This document shows positions 27,901 through 36,027 of a DNA stretch of 64,000 nt, piece after piece; within the stretch, counting starts at the first letter, position 1, and every line of letters starts with the position of its first letter. The stretch spans positions 1-64,000 of the forward strand of contig JACRLB010000016.1 of the NCBI GenBank assembly GCA_016235445.1. The letters are read 5' to 3'. The stretch is from Chloroflexota bacterium. GTDB taxonomy: Bacteria; Chloroflexota; Anaerolineae; Anaerolineales; Villigracilaceae. The translations under genes were made by a program, and so were the position numbers. Under the pieces are notes generated by a model. The model was not told the DNA's origin. It worked only from the letters and a program-made list of their open reading frames with translations, and ran no database searches.

Positions 27901-28017
27901 AAACGGGGTCACTGCCACGGCGGGTCGCTTACGCCAGGCGTATAACCCCAGCCAGGCGTAGGGTATCGCGGCGATCAGGTATATCAAGGCGATGTACAGG
28001 TTGAGCTGGTTGATCAT
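24916..28017 (-). CDS. Membrane diguanylate cyclase: 7TM, PAS, three GAF, GGDEF
   Basis: 1033 residues. Seven or so N-terminal membrane helices of the histidine-kinase 7TM type (to about residue 230) are followed by a PAS domain, then a GAF domain like that of the first gene (SRIYIITN, WWGFIMFDE), a second GAF (HADGCFLALWDD, LALPLIAMKQKLGSIIL), a third GAF (VPYDSASVQLLDN, GVPLITQEKIIGLLAID), and a C-terminal GGDEF domain starting DSLTGLYNRRG. The active-site motif is GGEEI, a functional variant, and an RxxD inhibitory site (REID) lies five residues before it. It should make cyclic di-GMP in response to membrane and small-molecule signals. The TATTAA eight bases before the ATG may be its -10. 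Confidence 0.9.
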   Translation of the reverse strand: MINQLNLYIALIYLIAAIPYAWLGLYAWRKRPAVAVTPFAWAMLAMSTWAFMYSLEIFLPSLPIKIFIVKLEYLGIISVPVFLLFFALEFTGKSHLLTLRTRSTIWGIPILTLILVWTNEYHHLMWDMESISIIRGIKLLDIDFGFFFGIHALYSYILLAYTNILLIVELIQRPRIYRIQISFVVLGILIPVVGSLIFISGINPIKDLDVTPLFFLPTALGLSWAITKYRLLEILPPEHLTVLETMKDGVIVLNPQGRVLYINPIMEKLINRTENDAIGQPLSQLSEQYTEKLKPYLAGGEHRAEMMIREGRQEKFFELNVSPVSSLPHSQNQIHPDTIIILHDITERKETELALTRRESIMSAISMAAEQFLKESAWEHNVPGVLAHIGQAANVSRIYIITNDTDEDAVIRSSLCYEWADPRVASQIDNPALKQVPLRAAGFGRWESYLSRGLPIYGKVSEFPAEEQGFLQALGSLSIAAMPIFVDSQWWGFIMFDECLSERSWTGTELEALYIAANIFGSAESRARTEQKLIRRQRTLNLLHELVSISLQSRDIKDMAQTIVERLGELIHADGCFLALWDDATNHAIPLAAYGPFAEIYSSLEVKPGTLTLTESALKMGVTLVVEDTKNTPHAGEHIKDFPSHSVLALPLIAMKQKLGSIILAFDNHHTFQPEEIMVSEQAAALIALAMEKFKAVEQAQRRADTSETLRKAGAAVTKMLELDNAINQILDQLNQVVPYDSASVQLLDNNELEIVGGRGWENPEVVIGIRFRIPGDNPNSVVIETGKPYHLPETWKVFKAFQEAPHDHIRSWLGVPLITQEKIIGLLAIDSAEANHFTEEDINIASEFANQVAVALENARIFEETQSQAITDSLTGLYNRRGLSELGKVEFARSVRVDNPFSAIMIDLDRFKKVNDAYGHAAGDQVLCEYANRCKSCVREIDYIGRYGGEEIVILLPDTNMNASLAVAERLRAAIANTPIRLSEGQELNITASLGVACKDETITSLETLIARADQAMYAAKHKGRNQVASSH

Positions 28018-28238
28018 GATTGCTGTTAATATTTTATGTCTGATTTATTTCGTTTTCCGTTGCAAATGGGTCGTAATCAGCCCTTTATTTCATTTTTGTT
28101 AATTTCAGTAAATCACAGATTGAGCGGAATGCAGACTTTAGTCCGCATTTTTGCAGAGGCAAAGTGGACTGGAGTCCGCGCTTCGCAGAAAATTCGTGAC
28201 TACTGAATTTATGATATTTACTCACCTTACGCAGTTCA

Positions 28239-28505
28239 ATCCCGAAGGGATGGCAGGATGATAGAAAATTACGTGAAAGAATTCCAAATCCCGAAGGGAT
28301 GATATTGATTTGGGTGTGTTTCATTTCAGTTGAAACAACCGTCCCGAAGGTTTGAAAAAGGGTCAAAGTCTTCGAGAAAACCTTCGGGACGTTCTATCCT
28401 TCAACTCATTTGAAACACACCCTATTGATTTTACAAGCTATGACACCCCTGCGGGGTTGAATTTGGCACATCCCAAAAACTAGAATCATTTGACCCCTTC
28501 GGGGT
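28239..28505. repeat. Four-hairpin repeat array, copy A (interrupted)
   Basis: Palindromes ATCCCGAAGGGAT at 28239 and 28288, ACCCCTGCGGGGT at 28445 and ACCCCTTCGGGGT at 28493. Spacings are 49, 37 (after removing the inserted 111-bp element and its duplicated 9 bases) and 48 bases, nearly the same as in copy C at 52141-52289. The 563 bases between the two flanking genes (28018-28580) contain only this and the inserted element; I see no gene there. Confidence 0.8.
28312..28422. mobile_element. 111-bp palindromic MITE-like element with 9-bp direct repeats
   Basis: Outer arms of 23 bases (GGGTGTGTTTCA... and its near complement ...TGAAACACACCC, about 20 of 23 matching) and inner CGTCCCGAAGGTTT / AAACCTTCGGGACG arms. 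It is flanked by TATTGATTT at 28303-28311 and 28423-28431, a 9-base direct repeat as made by many transposases. Removing it with one copy of the repeat restores the spacing of the four-hairpin array. No coding capacity. Confidence 0.75.
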
Positions 28506-28580
28506 CTTCGAGTAAATCGCGTACGGTGAGTTATTTAAAAAACTTCGCGCCAAACACCGGCGCGAAGAAAATCTTTCCAC

Positions 28581-29576
28581 TTAAACTATCACCTTTTGCG
28601 GCGCGGCAACGTACTGCCACCAGTTGTTATGGATTCCATTTTTTCGTCCCGCCACACGGGGGAAGTGATTGAACCACCATTTATGATGCGCGCGGATATC
28701 GCCATTGCCCCATTCGGTGGCGTTGACGATTCGCACATCGCCCTTGAAGTTCGGGAAATTTATTTGCCAGTCGTAACATTCACTTTTTACGGGGGCCGCG
28801 TTGTTCCAGTCATAGTCCTGCTGGCTGTTGGGCGCAAAATGGATGTTGCCGCAGGCGGCCTTGCCCGGCGCGGTCTTCTCGTACTGGATGAAGCGTTTCC
28901 ATAAATTTGCATCGCCCGATAATTTGCCGAAGGTTTTTTCCATGATCGATTCCGCGCGGTGACCATACGCCTCCTGCATTTCACCGATAAATCTTTCGTA
29001 GGAAAAACCCATCATCACAAAACGGCGCTTGCTGGCGGATGTGTTCTTCAAGGGCGGCGCATTGCACCAGAACGCGTCCGGCCCGCCCATGGTGGATTCG
29101 TAAAAGCCGGCGTGAGGGAAACCAAAAACCCAGACCTCGTCAATTTCATTCCTGGCCACACGCTGAAGGATGTTGTATTTGGTGAGGATGGCGTTGTAAT
29201 CCACCTCCTGCGGCATGTGAGGCGCGGTTTTGCCCTGGAGAACATCCATATACGTCTGCGGGGTGTAGCGGAATCCGTCCGTCTTGGCTGGGAATTCATC
29301 CACATCCACGCGCTCGACGATCTGGTAACGAACCAGCCCGGCAGTCACCTCGAGCATATCTGCCATGAAGCCTGTCACCAGGTCGGAAACGTTGAACCAT
29401 TTTTGTTGCTGTGAAAGAGTTGTGCCGCTTGCTTTGTCCATCACGGGGTCGTACACGATCAGGAGCGCTTTGATCTGTGTGATCTGGGCGGGTTCGGTTG
29501 GGCTGTCTGCTGGGAATTTCGACCCAGCGGCAGGTGACTTGAACAGGTTAAAAAAAACGCTGAGAAAATTGGACAT
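28581..29576 (-). CDS. Conserved protein of unknown function
   Basis: 331 residues with SD AAGGAGGAG before the ATG. I do not recognise a characterised family. The N-terminal 30 residues are low-complexity (short hydrophobic start then AAGSKFPADSPTEP). The main part contains clear conserved-looking motifs: WFNVSDLVTGFMADMLEVTAG, DEVWVFGFPHAGFYESTMGGPDAFWCN and a C-terminal segment rich in W, N and H (HHKWWFNHFPR, NNWWQY). The WVFGFP...FYES pattern suggests a hydrolase-like or carbohydrate-active fold, but that is a guess. Seventeen bases separate it from the upstream signalling-type gene, so the two probably form one operon. Confidence 0.6.
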   Translation of the reverse strand: MSNFLSVFFNLFKSPAAGSKFPADSPTEPAQITQIKALLIVYDPVMDKASGTTLSQQQKWFNVSDLVTGFMADMLEVTAGLVRYQIVERVDVDEFPAKTDGFRYTPQTYMDVLQGKTAPHMPQEVDYNAILTKYNILQRVARNEIDEVWVFGFPHAGFYESTMGGPDAFWCNAPPLKNTSASKRRFVMMGFSYERFIGEMQEAYGHRAESIMEKTFGKLSGDANLWKRFIQYEKTAPGKAACGNIHFAPNSQQDYDWNNAAPVKSECYDWQINFPNFKGDVRIVNATEWGNGDIRAHHKWWFNHFPRVAGRKNGIHNNWWQYVAAPQKVIV

Positions 29577-29593
29577 AAACTCCTCCTTGTTGG

Positions 29594-32044
29594 TTACGGC
29601 ATGTTCGTGGCGAAATAAATCTGCCCATCCACTGCCAGGTACAACACATGGTTCGGGCTGACCGTTACCGCGCCCGCCGGCCCGGAAGGGATCGGGTTGG
29701 CGGCCCCAGTGGCTGGGCGAAACTGGCTTTTCAATTCAAGCGAACGCGGCGAAAAACTCATCACGCCCTGCGTGTCCGCATCCAACAGCAGGAGGGCCTG
29801 GTCGGGGGGCGCGGCAAAAAGCAATTGAGTGAAATGCGCCGTGCTGAACAGGTCACTGCCCTGGTAGGCGCTGAACGGGTTTACCAGCAGAAGCGGATCC
29901 TGGCATTGCGATGTACTTGATTCAACAATGGTGTACGAGCAGATCGAGATATGCCCATCGGCATGGAGCATGTACAAATCGTCGCCAGAGATGATGAAGT
30001 CAATCACATCCTGGGTTGGGGTTTGCTTGCCGAAGAAAAAATACGGGCGGTCTACGAATGTTCCATCTTTTCCGTTATAAACCCAAACCGCGCGCGCGGG
30101 CGCATCCAGCACATACAGGTTGCCATTGTCCAAAGTAAAGGCCGTCACACGTCCCCAGTTCGTGTCTGGCGTGGGCAGGGGAATGGGTTGAGCCACCATG
30201 CCCGGCGCGCAATAGAGCAGATTGCCGCTTGCATCGATGCCAAGCATGGTGGCGTTGATGGCGTTCAACCCCGGCAATGCCAGAATATCCACAAGCGGGC
30301 CTACGGTGTAATTGCCATACACGCCCGGGCGGCAGTTGAAAGTTGTGTCCAACTGCAAGCCTCGCCCGCCCGCGGCAGAGAAGGCGCGCATGGCCTCGCC
30401 GTTTGCCGCATTCAGCAGGAAGAGTTCCGTTTCATTGGCCGCCATGCGGCTCACATCGATATTTGGTTTACTGCTGAAGGCCGCGTTGAATTGCAGGCGG
30501 GTAATGCCAAGCAGGGCATCCAGGTTTGTTTCCGCTTCCTTGCGCAGGGTGATCGTCTCCGAAGTTTCGCGGTGCGATTCGGCGATCTCCACATTGAGCA
30601 GAACATTTTCCCAGGCAACGCGCTGTTCCACAGGGTTGCTGAGCGTCACCGCCTGTGCGCGGTTTTCCTGCGCCTGCTGTAGATAGGTATCGTATTGCTC
30701 ACTGCGCCCATACCTCCAGTAGACAACGAACATCAGGGTCACTACAATCAACGGAACAAGGATCGCCATGAATCCCATCAACGTGGTCGAAGGCATGGAA
30801 CTTTCAGCCGCTTCTGAATTTGGCAGTAGACGCGGCACAAAGTTGCGGAATTTCTCACCCAAACTGCCGCTCATTCTTCGGGACGCCTGAATGCCGCTTG
30901 CAAGCATTTTTGCCGTCTGACGGGTTCTCGCAGAAGGCTCACGCGGCGCTTCAGGCGCCGTCTCTTTTTGGGGTGGAATGATCTGCTCTTCGGCCTGTCC
31001 CTCTTCTTCGATTGCTTCAATAGGCGCGCCCACAGACTGCGGCTTTGACTCTGCCCTCGGAATGGACGAAGGAAACTCGCGCGGCATGGCGTTGCGCGGC
31101 AGGCTGGCTAATGGATTTGCCTGTGCTTGCGGCAAAGCTTCCTCATGCTGTGGGGGAATGGCGTATGCCGAAGGTTGAACATAATGCGCCGATGCTTCTG
31201 AAATAGATTCAGGTTCTTCGGCGGCAGAGTCAAAATGCCCGGGCGTGGATTCTGCTTCGGGCTGTTGAGGCAGACCTGCCCTGAGCGGAGCCGAAGCGGT
31301 TGAGATTAAAGGAGGAGGCGAAGGCGCTTCCTCCTTAACTTCTTCTTTAATTTCAACCGTCCCTTTTAAGAGACGCAATTCGCCCGTGCCGTCTGTGGCT
31401 TGAATCAAAATTGAATTTAGATCATCGCGTGTGAGGGTGGAAAGACGGCGGCGCATCGCATCCAACGAAGAAGGGCGCGGATCGTCGAGCGTGCTTTCCC
31501 ATGCGGCTGGCGTTCTGCCCACCAGCAGAATTCGATCGCCCGCGCTCAACCCCACCTGACCATAATAAATATTTGTGTTCTGGCTGATGCCCAGCCCCTT
31601 GCCCGATGTGCCAGGCTCGTGAATGTGACGGGTTTCATTTTGCCCAAACCAATACACGTGCATCGGCCCGCTGATCGAAAGCGTGCATTGCGCATCGCGC
31701 AGGGCCGCCAGCGTGAGCCAGCCGTTTGCATATTGCCCGCGCCCACTGCTGGACATGTTGCGGTCGAGCAAAGTTTTATTGACAAGTTCGGTTGCAGTTC
31801 GCAGTGCGCTGGTGGTGGACCCCGCTGTTTGATAAAACGCATTGGCGGCATCCTGCGCCACCTGCAAATATTCAGACGATGAAAAAACCGCATTGCCCGT
31901 TAGAAGCAGATACACCAACAGCCTGTCTTGTGTGCGAATGCGCGCCGCGTTGGACGGCGGCGTTAAAGCCAGCAACCCAGGCAGGCTGGTAATTTCCTGT
32001 CCATTGATTCTGTAAAGCGGGGCGAGGGTGAGATCGAGAGCCAT
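29594..32044 (-). CDS. Large single-span membrane protein with degenerate PP2C-like N-terminus and beta-rich C-terminus
   Basis: 816 residues. Residues 1-220 have the layout of a PPM/PP2C phosphatase-like domain (GWLTLAALRDAQCTLSISGPMHVYWFG, LSAGDRILLVGRTP), but the aspartate metal motifs of active PP2C enzymes are not visible, so it is probably inactive. Residues 220-400 are a proline, glutamate and alanine-rich linker. One membrane helix (FMAILVPLIVVTLMFVVYW) lies at about 425-445, then a helical stretch, and from about 500 a repeat-rich beta region (ETELFLLNAANGEAMRAF, NLYVLDAPARAVWVYNGKDG, DLYMLHADGHISIC) that looks like an extracellular beta-propeller. A sensor or regulator role is possible. 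Upstream in operon with the 331-residue protein. Confidence 0.55.
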   Translation of the reverse strand: MALDLTLAPLYRINGQEITSLPGLLALTPPSNAARIRTQDRLLVYLLLTGNAVFSSSEYLQVAQDAANAFYQTAGSTTSALRTATELVNKTLLDRNMSSSGRGQYANGWLTLAALRDAQCTLSISGPMHVYWFGQNETRHIHEPGTSGKGLGISQNTNIYYGQVGLSAGDRILLVGRTPAAWESTLDDPRPSSLDAMRRRLSTLTRDDLNSILIQATDGTGELRLLKGTVEIKEEVKEEAPSPPPLISTASAPLRAGLPQQPEAESTPGHFDSAAEEPESISEASAHYVQPSAYAIPPQHEEALPQAQANPLASLPRNAMPREFPSSIPRAESKPQSVGAPIEAIEEEGQAEEQIIPPQKETAPEAPREPSARTRQTAKMLASGIQASRRMSGSLGEKFRNFVPRLLPNSEAAESSMPSTTLMGFMAILVPLIVVTLMFVVYWRYGRSEQYDTYLQQAQENRAQAVTLSNPVEQRVAWENVLLNVEIAESHRETSETITLRKEAETNLDALLGITRLQFNAAFSSKPNIDVSRMAANETELFLLNAANGEAMRAFSAAGGRGLQLDTTFNCRPGVYGNYTVGPLVDILALPGLNAINATMLGIDASGNLLYCAPGMVAQPIPLPTPDTNWGRVTAFTLDNGNLYVLDAPARAVWVYNGKDGTFVDRPYFFFGKQTPTQDVIDFIISGDDLYMLHADGHISICSYTIVESSTSQCQDPLLLVNPFSAYQGSDLFSTAHFTQLLFAAPPDQALLLLDADTQGVMSFSPRSLELKSQFRPATGAANPIPSGPAGAVTVSPNHVLYLAVDGQIYFATNMP

Positions 32045-32087
32045 GTAAGAATAAGCCTTAAGCGCCTGTCAGAAAAAGCATTGTAGC

Positions 32088-32128
32088 AGCGACTTTAGTC
32101 GCTTTTTAAATGAACGACTAAAGTCGTT
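32088..32128. repeat. Pair of small palindromes upstream of the CelD-like gene
   Basis: AGCGACTTTAGTCGCT (32088-32103) and AACGACTAAAGTCGTT (32113-32128) are both perfect palindromes and also pair with each other. Confidence 0.65.
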
Positions 32129-32164
32129 ATTACGATTTATTATAACTGGTAAAATTCGGCGGCT

Positions 32165-33175
32165 ATGGAATATACACTTCACAAAGATTTCTCTGAACTA
32201 AACGCACAGGAGTGGAACGACCTGTTGAAAGACTCGGTCAGTGACACTCCCTTTTTGCGCCACGAATATCAACGCGGCTGGTGGGAACATCGCGGCGGCG
32301 GCGAGTGGCAGAACGCCCAACTCATTCTCGTCACCGCCCGCGAAGATGGCAGGCTCATCGGCATCGCCCCGCTTTTCATTGCAGAGTACGAAACCAAACC
32401 CGCGCTTCTTTTAATCGGCAGTATCGAAATCTCCGACTATCTGGATTTGATCGTGCGGATGGACGACCACTCGCGCTTCCTCACTGGATTGTTGGATTTC
32501 CTCGCCTCTTCCTTCGCCGACAGTTGGTCCAGTCTCGATTGGTATAACCTCCCTGATTCATCCCCAACCCTCGCCGCCCTCAAAGCCGAATCCGAATCAC
32601 GCGGCTGGACTCATCTCGAAGAGATTTACCGTCCCACCCCGCGCATTGCCTTGAATGGCGACTTTGATGAATATCTCTCGCGGGTCGAAAAGAAACAGCG
32701 TCACGAAATCCGCCGTAAACTGCGCCGCGCCATCGAAAGCGAACGCGGCGTGCGCTGGTTCATCTCCGACATGTCCGACCCCGAAGCGGAAATAGATGCC
32801 TTCCTGACATTGATGGAGCAGGACTCAAACAAGGCAGGTTTTTTGCGCGAACCCATGCGCACGCAAATGCGGGAGGTCATCCGCACCGCGCATGAGAATG
32901 GCTGGCTCTGGCTGGCCTTCCTCGAAGCCGACGGTCAACGCATTGCGGCGGCGCTCAACTTTGATTACGGCAATAAACTCTGGGGCTACAACGCCGGCGT
33001 CAACCGCGAATTTATGGACCTTTCCCCCGGCTGGGTCTTGCTTGCTCACATCCTACAATGGTGCTGTGAAAACGGACGCACTGAATTCGATTTCATGCGC
33101 GGCGACGAGGAATACAAATATCGCTTCGGCGGCGTGAACAAGTATGTGATGCGGGTGAGGGTGATAAACCAATAA
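32165..33175 (+). CDS. CelD/BcsL-type GNAT (FemAB-like) acyltransferase
   Basis: 336 residues. The layout SDTPFLRHEYQRGWWEHRGGGE at the N-terminus, a middle KKQRHEIRRKLRRAI segment and the C-terminal GNAT half (WLWLAFLEADGQRIAAALNFDYGNKLWGYNAGVN, LSPGWVLLAHILQWCCENGRTEFDFMRGDEEYKYRFG) fit the CelD/BcsL acetyltransferase group linked to polysaccharide synthesis. Substrate unknown. A TAAAAT hexamer lies nine bases before the ATG with no SD, so the message is probably leaderless. Stands alone. Confidence 0.8.
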   Translation: MEYTLHKDFSELNAQEWNDLLKDSVSDTPFLRHEYQRGWWEHRGGGEWQNAQLILVTAREDGRLIGIAPLFIAEYETKPALLLIGSIEISDYLDLIVRMDDHSRFLTGLLDFLASSFADSWSSLDWYNLPDSSPTLAALKAESESRGWTHLEEIYRPTPRIALNGDFDEYLSRVEKKQRHEIRRKLRRAIESERGVRWFISDMSDPEAEIDAFLTLMEQDSNKAGFLREPMRTQMREVIRTAHENGWLWLAFLEADGQRIAAALNFDYGNKLWGYNAGVNREFMDLSPGWVLLAHILQWCCENGRTEFDFMRGDEEYKYRFGGVNKYVMRVRVINQ

Positions 33176-33190
33176 AACACTATTGTTCCT

Positions 33191-34285
33191 TTATTTTTGA
33201 GGAAGAACATTAATCCCTACCAACTTGCCGTAGATGCTGTTTGGCAATATTCGTTCTTTTGGATTACCTTTCAGAATACACATTGGAACGCCAGGAGAAT
33301 CTATTCGCAAAACAAGCATAGGATGTTTTCCCTCTGAAAGTGGATTTATGGTTATGGGGATTCGAGCGTATGCAGTATCCTTGTTTACTTTGCCATATAT
33401 AGCCATTTGGTTGGGCTTAATTTCGACTTGCTGATAATCTGTAAAAAGTAATAAGGAGAAAAATGCTGTTTCCAACTGATCCATTGGAGGGGCATCCAGA
33501 TTAGTTACATCTTCATAACCTGCCAGCGCAAAAAAGTGGGTCGGCGTGCCTGGATCAATATCTAACCACGGATTGGGCCAGTTCCACACATCAATTCCAG
33601 ATTCTTTTAGTGTTAATTCAAGAGACATCCTCGGATCATTTTTTTTCATTGACCCCTCTACAGGCAGTGAAATAAAATCTATTTTTCTAAATGGTGAAGA
33701 TGCTGGCTCGGCGATCAAGGTGATTCGCCGATATACTAATATTGCCCTGCCATATTCGTCAGGATCACTCTGTGGGTATGGAATTCCAACAACAATAACG
33801 TCATGAATCCCGGCAGAAAGGGGTGGGATAGCTACTTTTATGGATTTATCATCGCCCTTTTCAAGGTCTATATCATTGTAAACGCCTGATTGAGGAAGGG
33901 CGTTGTTGAGTTGGCGCTCATCTAATAAGACAAATAATCGCAAATTTGCCGGTCCTTCATTCCCTTCAGGATACCAAAAGAGCCAATCAAATAACAGTTG
34001 TTCGTTTGTGTTAACCCAATAAGTTTCATGTGCTATTTTATGTGGGTTTAAAACGTCTTCTGGAAGAAAACCTAAAGCTAAGCCATAGGTGAAATCCTTT
34101 TTGATATTTTCCCAATCATTCAACTCTTTAGGCGATATTTCTGCGCATAAATCATCATTCGTTTTTGGCGCAATCTGTAAATCATCCCAGTCAATTACAG
34201 ACGGCTCTTGAATATTTAGTTGAGGGGCGCAACTTGTAACAATCAGACTAAAAACCAATAGTACATAGATTATTCTTGCACGCAT
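33191..34285 (-). CDS. Lipoprotein of unknown function
   Basis: 364 residues from the ATG at 34285, which gives a type II signal peptide (MRARIIYVLLVFSLIVTSC) with the lipobox cysteine at position 19. The remainder is hydrophilic with beta-rich stretches and repeated IPITINPLSEGKH / VAIPPLSAGIHDV patterns suggestive of immunoglobulin-like folds. No family recognised. The nucleotide composition is AT-richer than the neighbours. The longer frame upstream has no SD. It lies next to another exported protein gene, on the same strand. Confidence 0.65.
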   Translation of the reverse strand: MRARIIYVLLVFSLIVTSCAPQLNIQEPSVIDWDDLQIAPKTNDDLCAEISPKELNDWENIKKDFTYGLALGFLPEDVLNPHKIAHETYWVNTNEQLLFDWLFWYPEGNEGPANLRLFVLLDERQLNNALPQSGVYNDIDLEKGDDKSIKVAIPPLSAGIHDVIVVGIPYPQSDPDEYGRAILVYRRITLIAEPASSPFRKIDFISLPVEGSMKKNDPRMSLELTLKESGIDVWNWPNPWLDIDPGTPTHFFALAGYEDVTNLDAPPMDQLETAFFSLLLFTDYQQVEIKPNQMAIYGKVNKDTAYARIPITINPLSEGKHPMLVLRIDSPGVPMCILKGNPKERILPNSIYGKLVGINVLPQK

Positions 34286-34338
34286 TTTATTATGCCCTTG
34301 ATTCCTAAATTCTTGGGTAGGTGTGAGCGCTTTACGGA

Positions 34339-34869
34339 CTATGGCGTTGCGGATACTGACAAAGTTGGATACCAACCGTATCCCGTTTTTGAAAACCCAT
34401 GGGATGTATCAACTCGCCAGGTTTTGCCAAATACGCTGGCTACAACTTTGCTCTTTTTGGATGTAACCGACCCTCCGCCAGTTTTTGCTGCACAAACCTG
34501 CGCTGCTCCTCCTTGAGGGGAACTGTTCATATACAGTTGCACTGTGGTAGCACATATACTGTATGTGCCAACAGTATTAGAACTAAGACTGCTCTTCGCA
34601 ATACCGTCCATACGCGATACAGTCCATGCGAGCTTGGCCGTAGCGGTAGCTGTTCCACCTCCAGGTAGTGGTTGGGAGATGTTAGGCTGATATCCTGGTT
34701 CCCCTGCTTTAGGAAGCGGAAGAGATTTAGATGCGGAAGCGCTTACCTGACCAATATAGGTGTCACTGCCTTTCCCGCCTCCAGCCGCCGCGCTTGATGT
34801 ATTTGCAATCAGCAGGCTCATCACAATTAGTGTTTGGAAACTTAATCGTATTAGTTTTTTCATGCTCAT
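34339..34869 (-). CDS. Small secreted protein of unknown function
   Basis: 176 residues with a Sec signal peptide (MKKLIRLSFQTLIVMSLLIANTSSAAA) and a mature part rich in G, S, T, A and K. Two cysteines (CATTVQ and VCAAKTGG) could form a disulfide. A perfect SD (AAAGGAGG) precedes the ATG. No homologue recognised. About 50 bases upstream of the lipoprotein gene, possibly in the same transcript. Confidence 0.6.
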   Translation of the reverse strand: MSMKKLIRLSFQTLIVMSLLIANTSSAAAGGGKGSDTYIGQVSASASKSLPLPKAGEPGYQPNISQPLPGGGTATATAKLAWTVSRMDGIAKSSLSSNTVGTYSICATTVQLYMNSSPQGGAAQVCAAKTGGGSVTSKKSKVVASVFGKTWRVDTSHGFSKTGYGWYPTLSVSATP

Positions 34870-34927
34870 GTTAACCTCCTTTTAATAGATACTCTGAATG
34901 TGCTCACACCTACCTGCTGTTATCATA

Positions 34928-34937
34928 CCCCCCCCCC
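34928..34937. repeat. C10 homopolymer tract
   Basis: Ten C residues upstream of the secreted-protein gene, 58 bases from its start. A homopolymer of this length can change by slippage; it can also be a sequencing-error site. Confidence 0.6.
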
Positions 34938-35080
34938 TCGTGTGTTTGTCAACATACACCCTTGCGTTCATTTTACCCCCGAAGGAGTGTCAGAGATTGT
35001 AAAATCTATCTGGCTCTCAATTTTTAAATGGCAATTTCCCATATTCGGGAGTATGATTCGTATCAGTATTGGAGGCTCCC

Positions 35081-35953
35081 ATGCAAGATTTAACCAACGA
35101 AATTCTGGAATTGATTCGGCGGACATCCAGCTCCCTGCCGCCCGATGTGGAGAAGCGCCTGCGCGCATCCATTGAAAAGGAGGAGCCAGGCTCTGCCGCG
35201 CGCGGCGCGCTGGAAACCATCCTGAAAAATATCGATCTTTCGCGGGCTAATTCCACGCCCATTTGTCAGGATACGGGGACTCCCATTTTCCAGGTACATT
35301 ATCCGCTGGGCTGGTCTACGATCCAGCTCAAGGCGCAGATTCGTGCCGCGATGGTCGAAGCAACCAAACGTTCGTATATGAGACCGAACGCCGTAGATGC
35401 CATCTACGATAAAAATACAGGCAATAACCTCGGCGGGGACGACTTCCCTTACATCCATTTTGAAGAAGTGGAAGGCGACGAACTCACCATCGAGTTGATG
35501 CTCAAGGGCGGCGGATGCGAGAATGTGGGCCGCCAGTATTCCCTGCCGGAGAATTCCCTCGGCGCGGGACGTGACCTGGCTGGCGTCCGCAAGGTCGTTT
35601 TGGATGCGGTGCAAAAAGCGCAGGGGCAGGGGTGTGCGCCCGGCGTCTTGGGCGTGTCCATTGGCGGTGACCGCGGCTCATCCTATATTAAATCCAAGGA
35701 AGTGTTGTTCAGCGAAATGGGCACACGCAACACTGATCCACAGCTCGCCGAACTCGAAGAACGCCTGACGAAGGAATCGAACGAAATGGGCATTGGCCCC
35801 ATGGGCTTTGGCGGCAAGACCACCGTGTTGGATACAAAGATCGTTGGCCTCAGCCGTTTGCCCGCTTCCTATTTTGTCTCTGTCTCATATATGTGCTGGG
35901 CGTATCGCCGCCGCAAGTTGACGGTGAAGGGCGGAGAGATCACTTACGATTGA
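35081..35953 (+). CDS. Class I fumarate hydratase/L(+)-tartrate dehydratase, alpha subunit
   Basis: Iron-sulfur hydratase subunit, 290 residues from the ATG at 35081 behind GGAGG. It interconverts fumarate and malate (or dehydrates tartrate) with the beta subunit encoded next. ICQDTGTPIF carries the first cluster cysteine, GGGCENVGRQYSL the second, and GCAPGVLGVSIGGDRGSSYIKSKEVLF the third. IGPMGFGGKTTVLD follows. Two-subunit class I fumarases occur in many anaerobes and archaea. Tartrate dehydratase cannot be excluded from sequence alone. Confidence 0.9.
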   Translation: MQDLTNEILELIRRTSSSLPPDVEKRLRASIEKEEPGSAARGALETILKNIDLSRANSTPICQDTGTPIFQVHYPLGWSTIQLKAQIRAAMVEATKRSYMRPNAVDAIYDKNTGNNLGGDDFPYIHFEEVEGDELTIELMLKGGGCENVGRQYSLPENSLGAGRDLAGVRKVVLDAVQKAQGQGCAPGVLGVSIGGDRGSSYIKSKEVLFSEMGTRNTDPQLAELEERLTKESNEMGIGPMGFGGKTTVLDTKIVGLSRLPASYFVSVSYMCWAYRRRKLTVKGGEITYD

Positions 35954-36027
35954 CGATTTGAGATTTGCGATTGGTGGTCGAGTAGCCCCGAAGGTTATCG
36001 AGACCCGTAATCCGTTAGGAGAGAAAC

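Noticed and set aside
28239..28505. CRISPR-like regular spacing of short repeats
   Set aside because: The repeated unit is only 13 bases, is palindromic, changes orientation inside the array, and spacers are related to each other. No cas genes are nearby.
29951..30682. 243-codon plus-strand frame opposite the PP2C-like gene
   Set aside because: Low-quality protein with codon pattern of a shadow; the minus-strand gene has clear domains and continuity with its neighbour.
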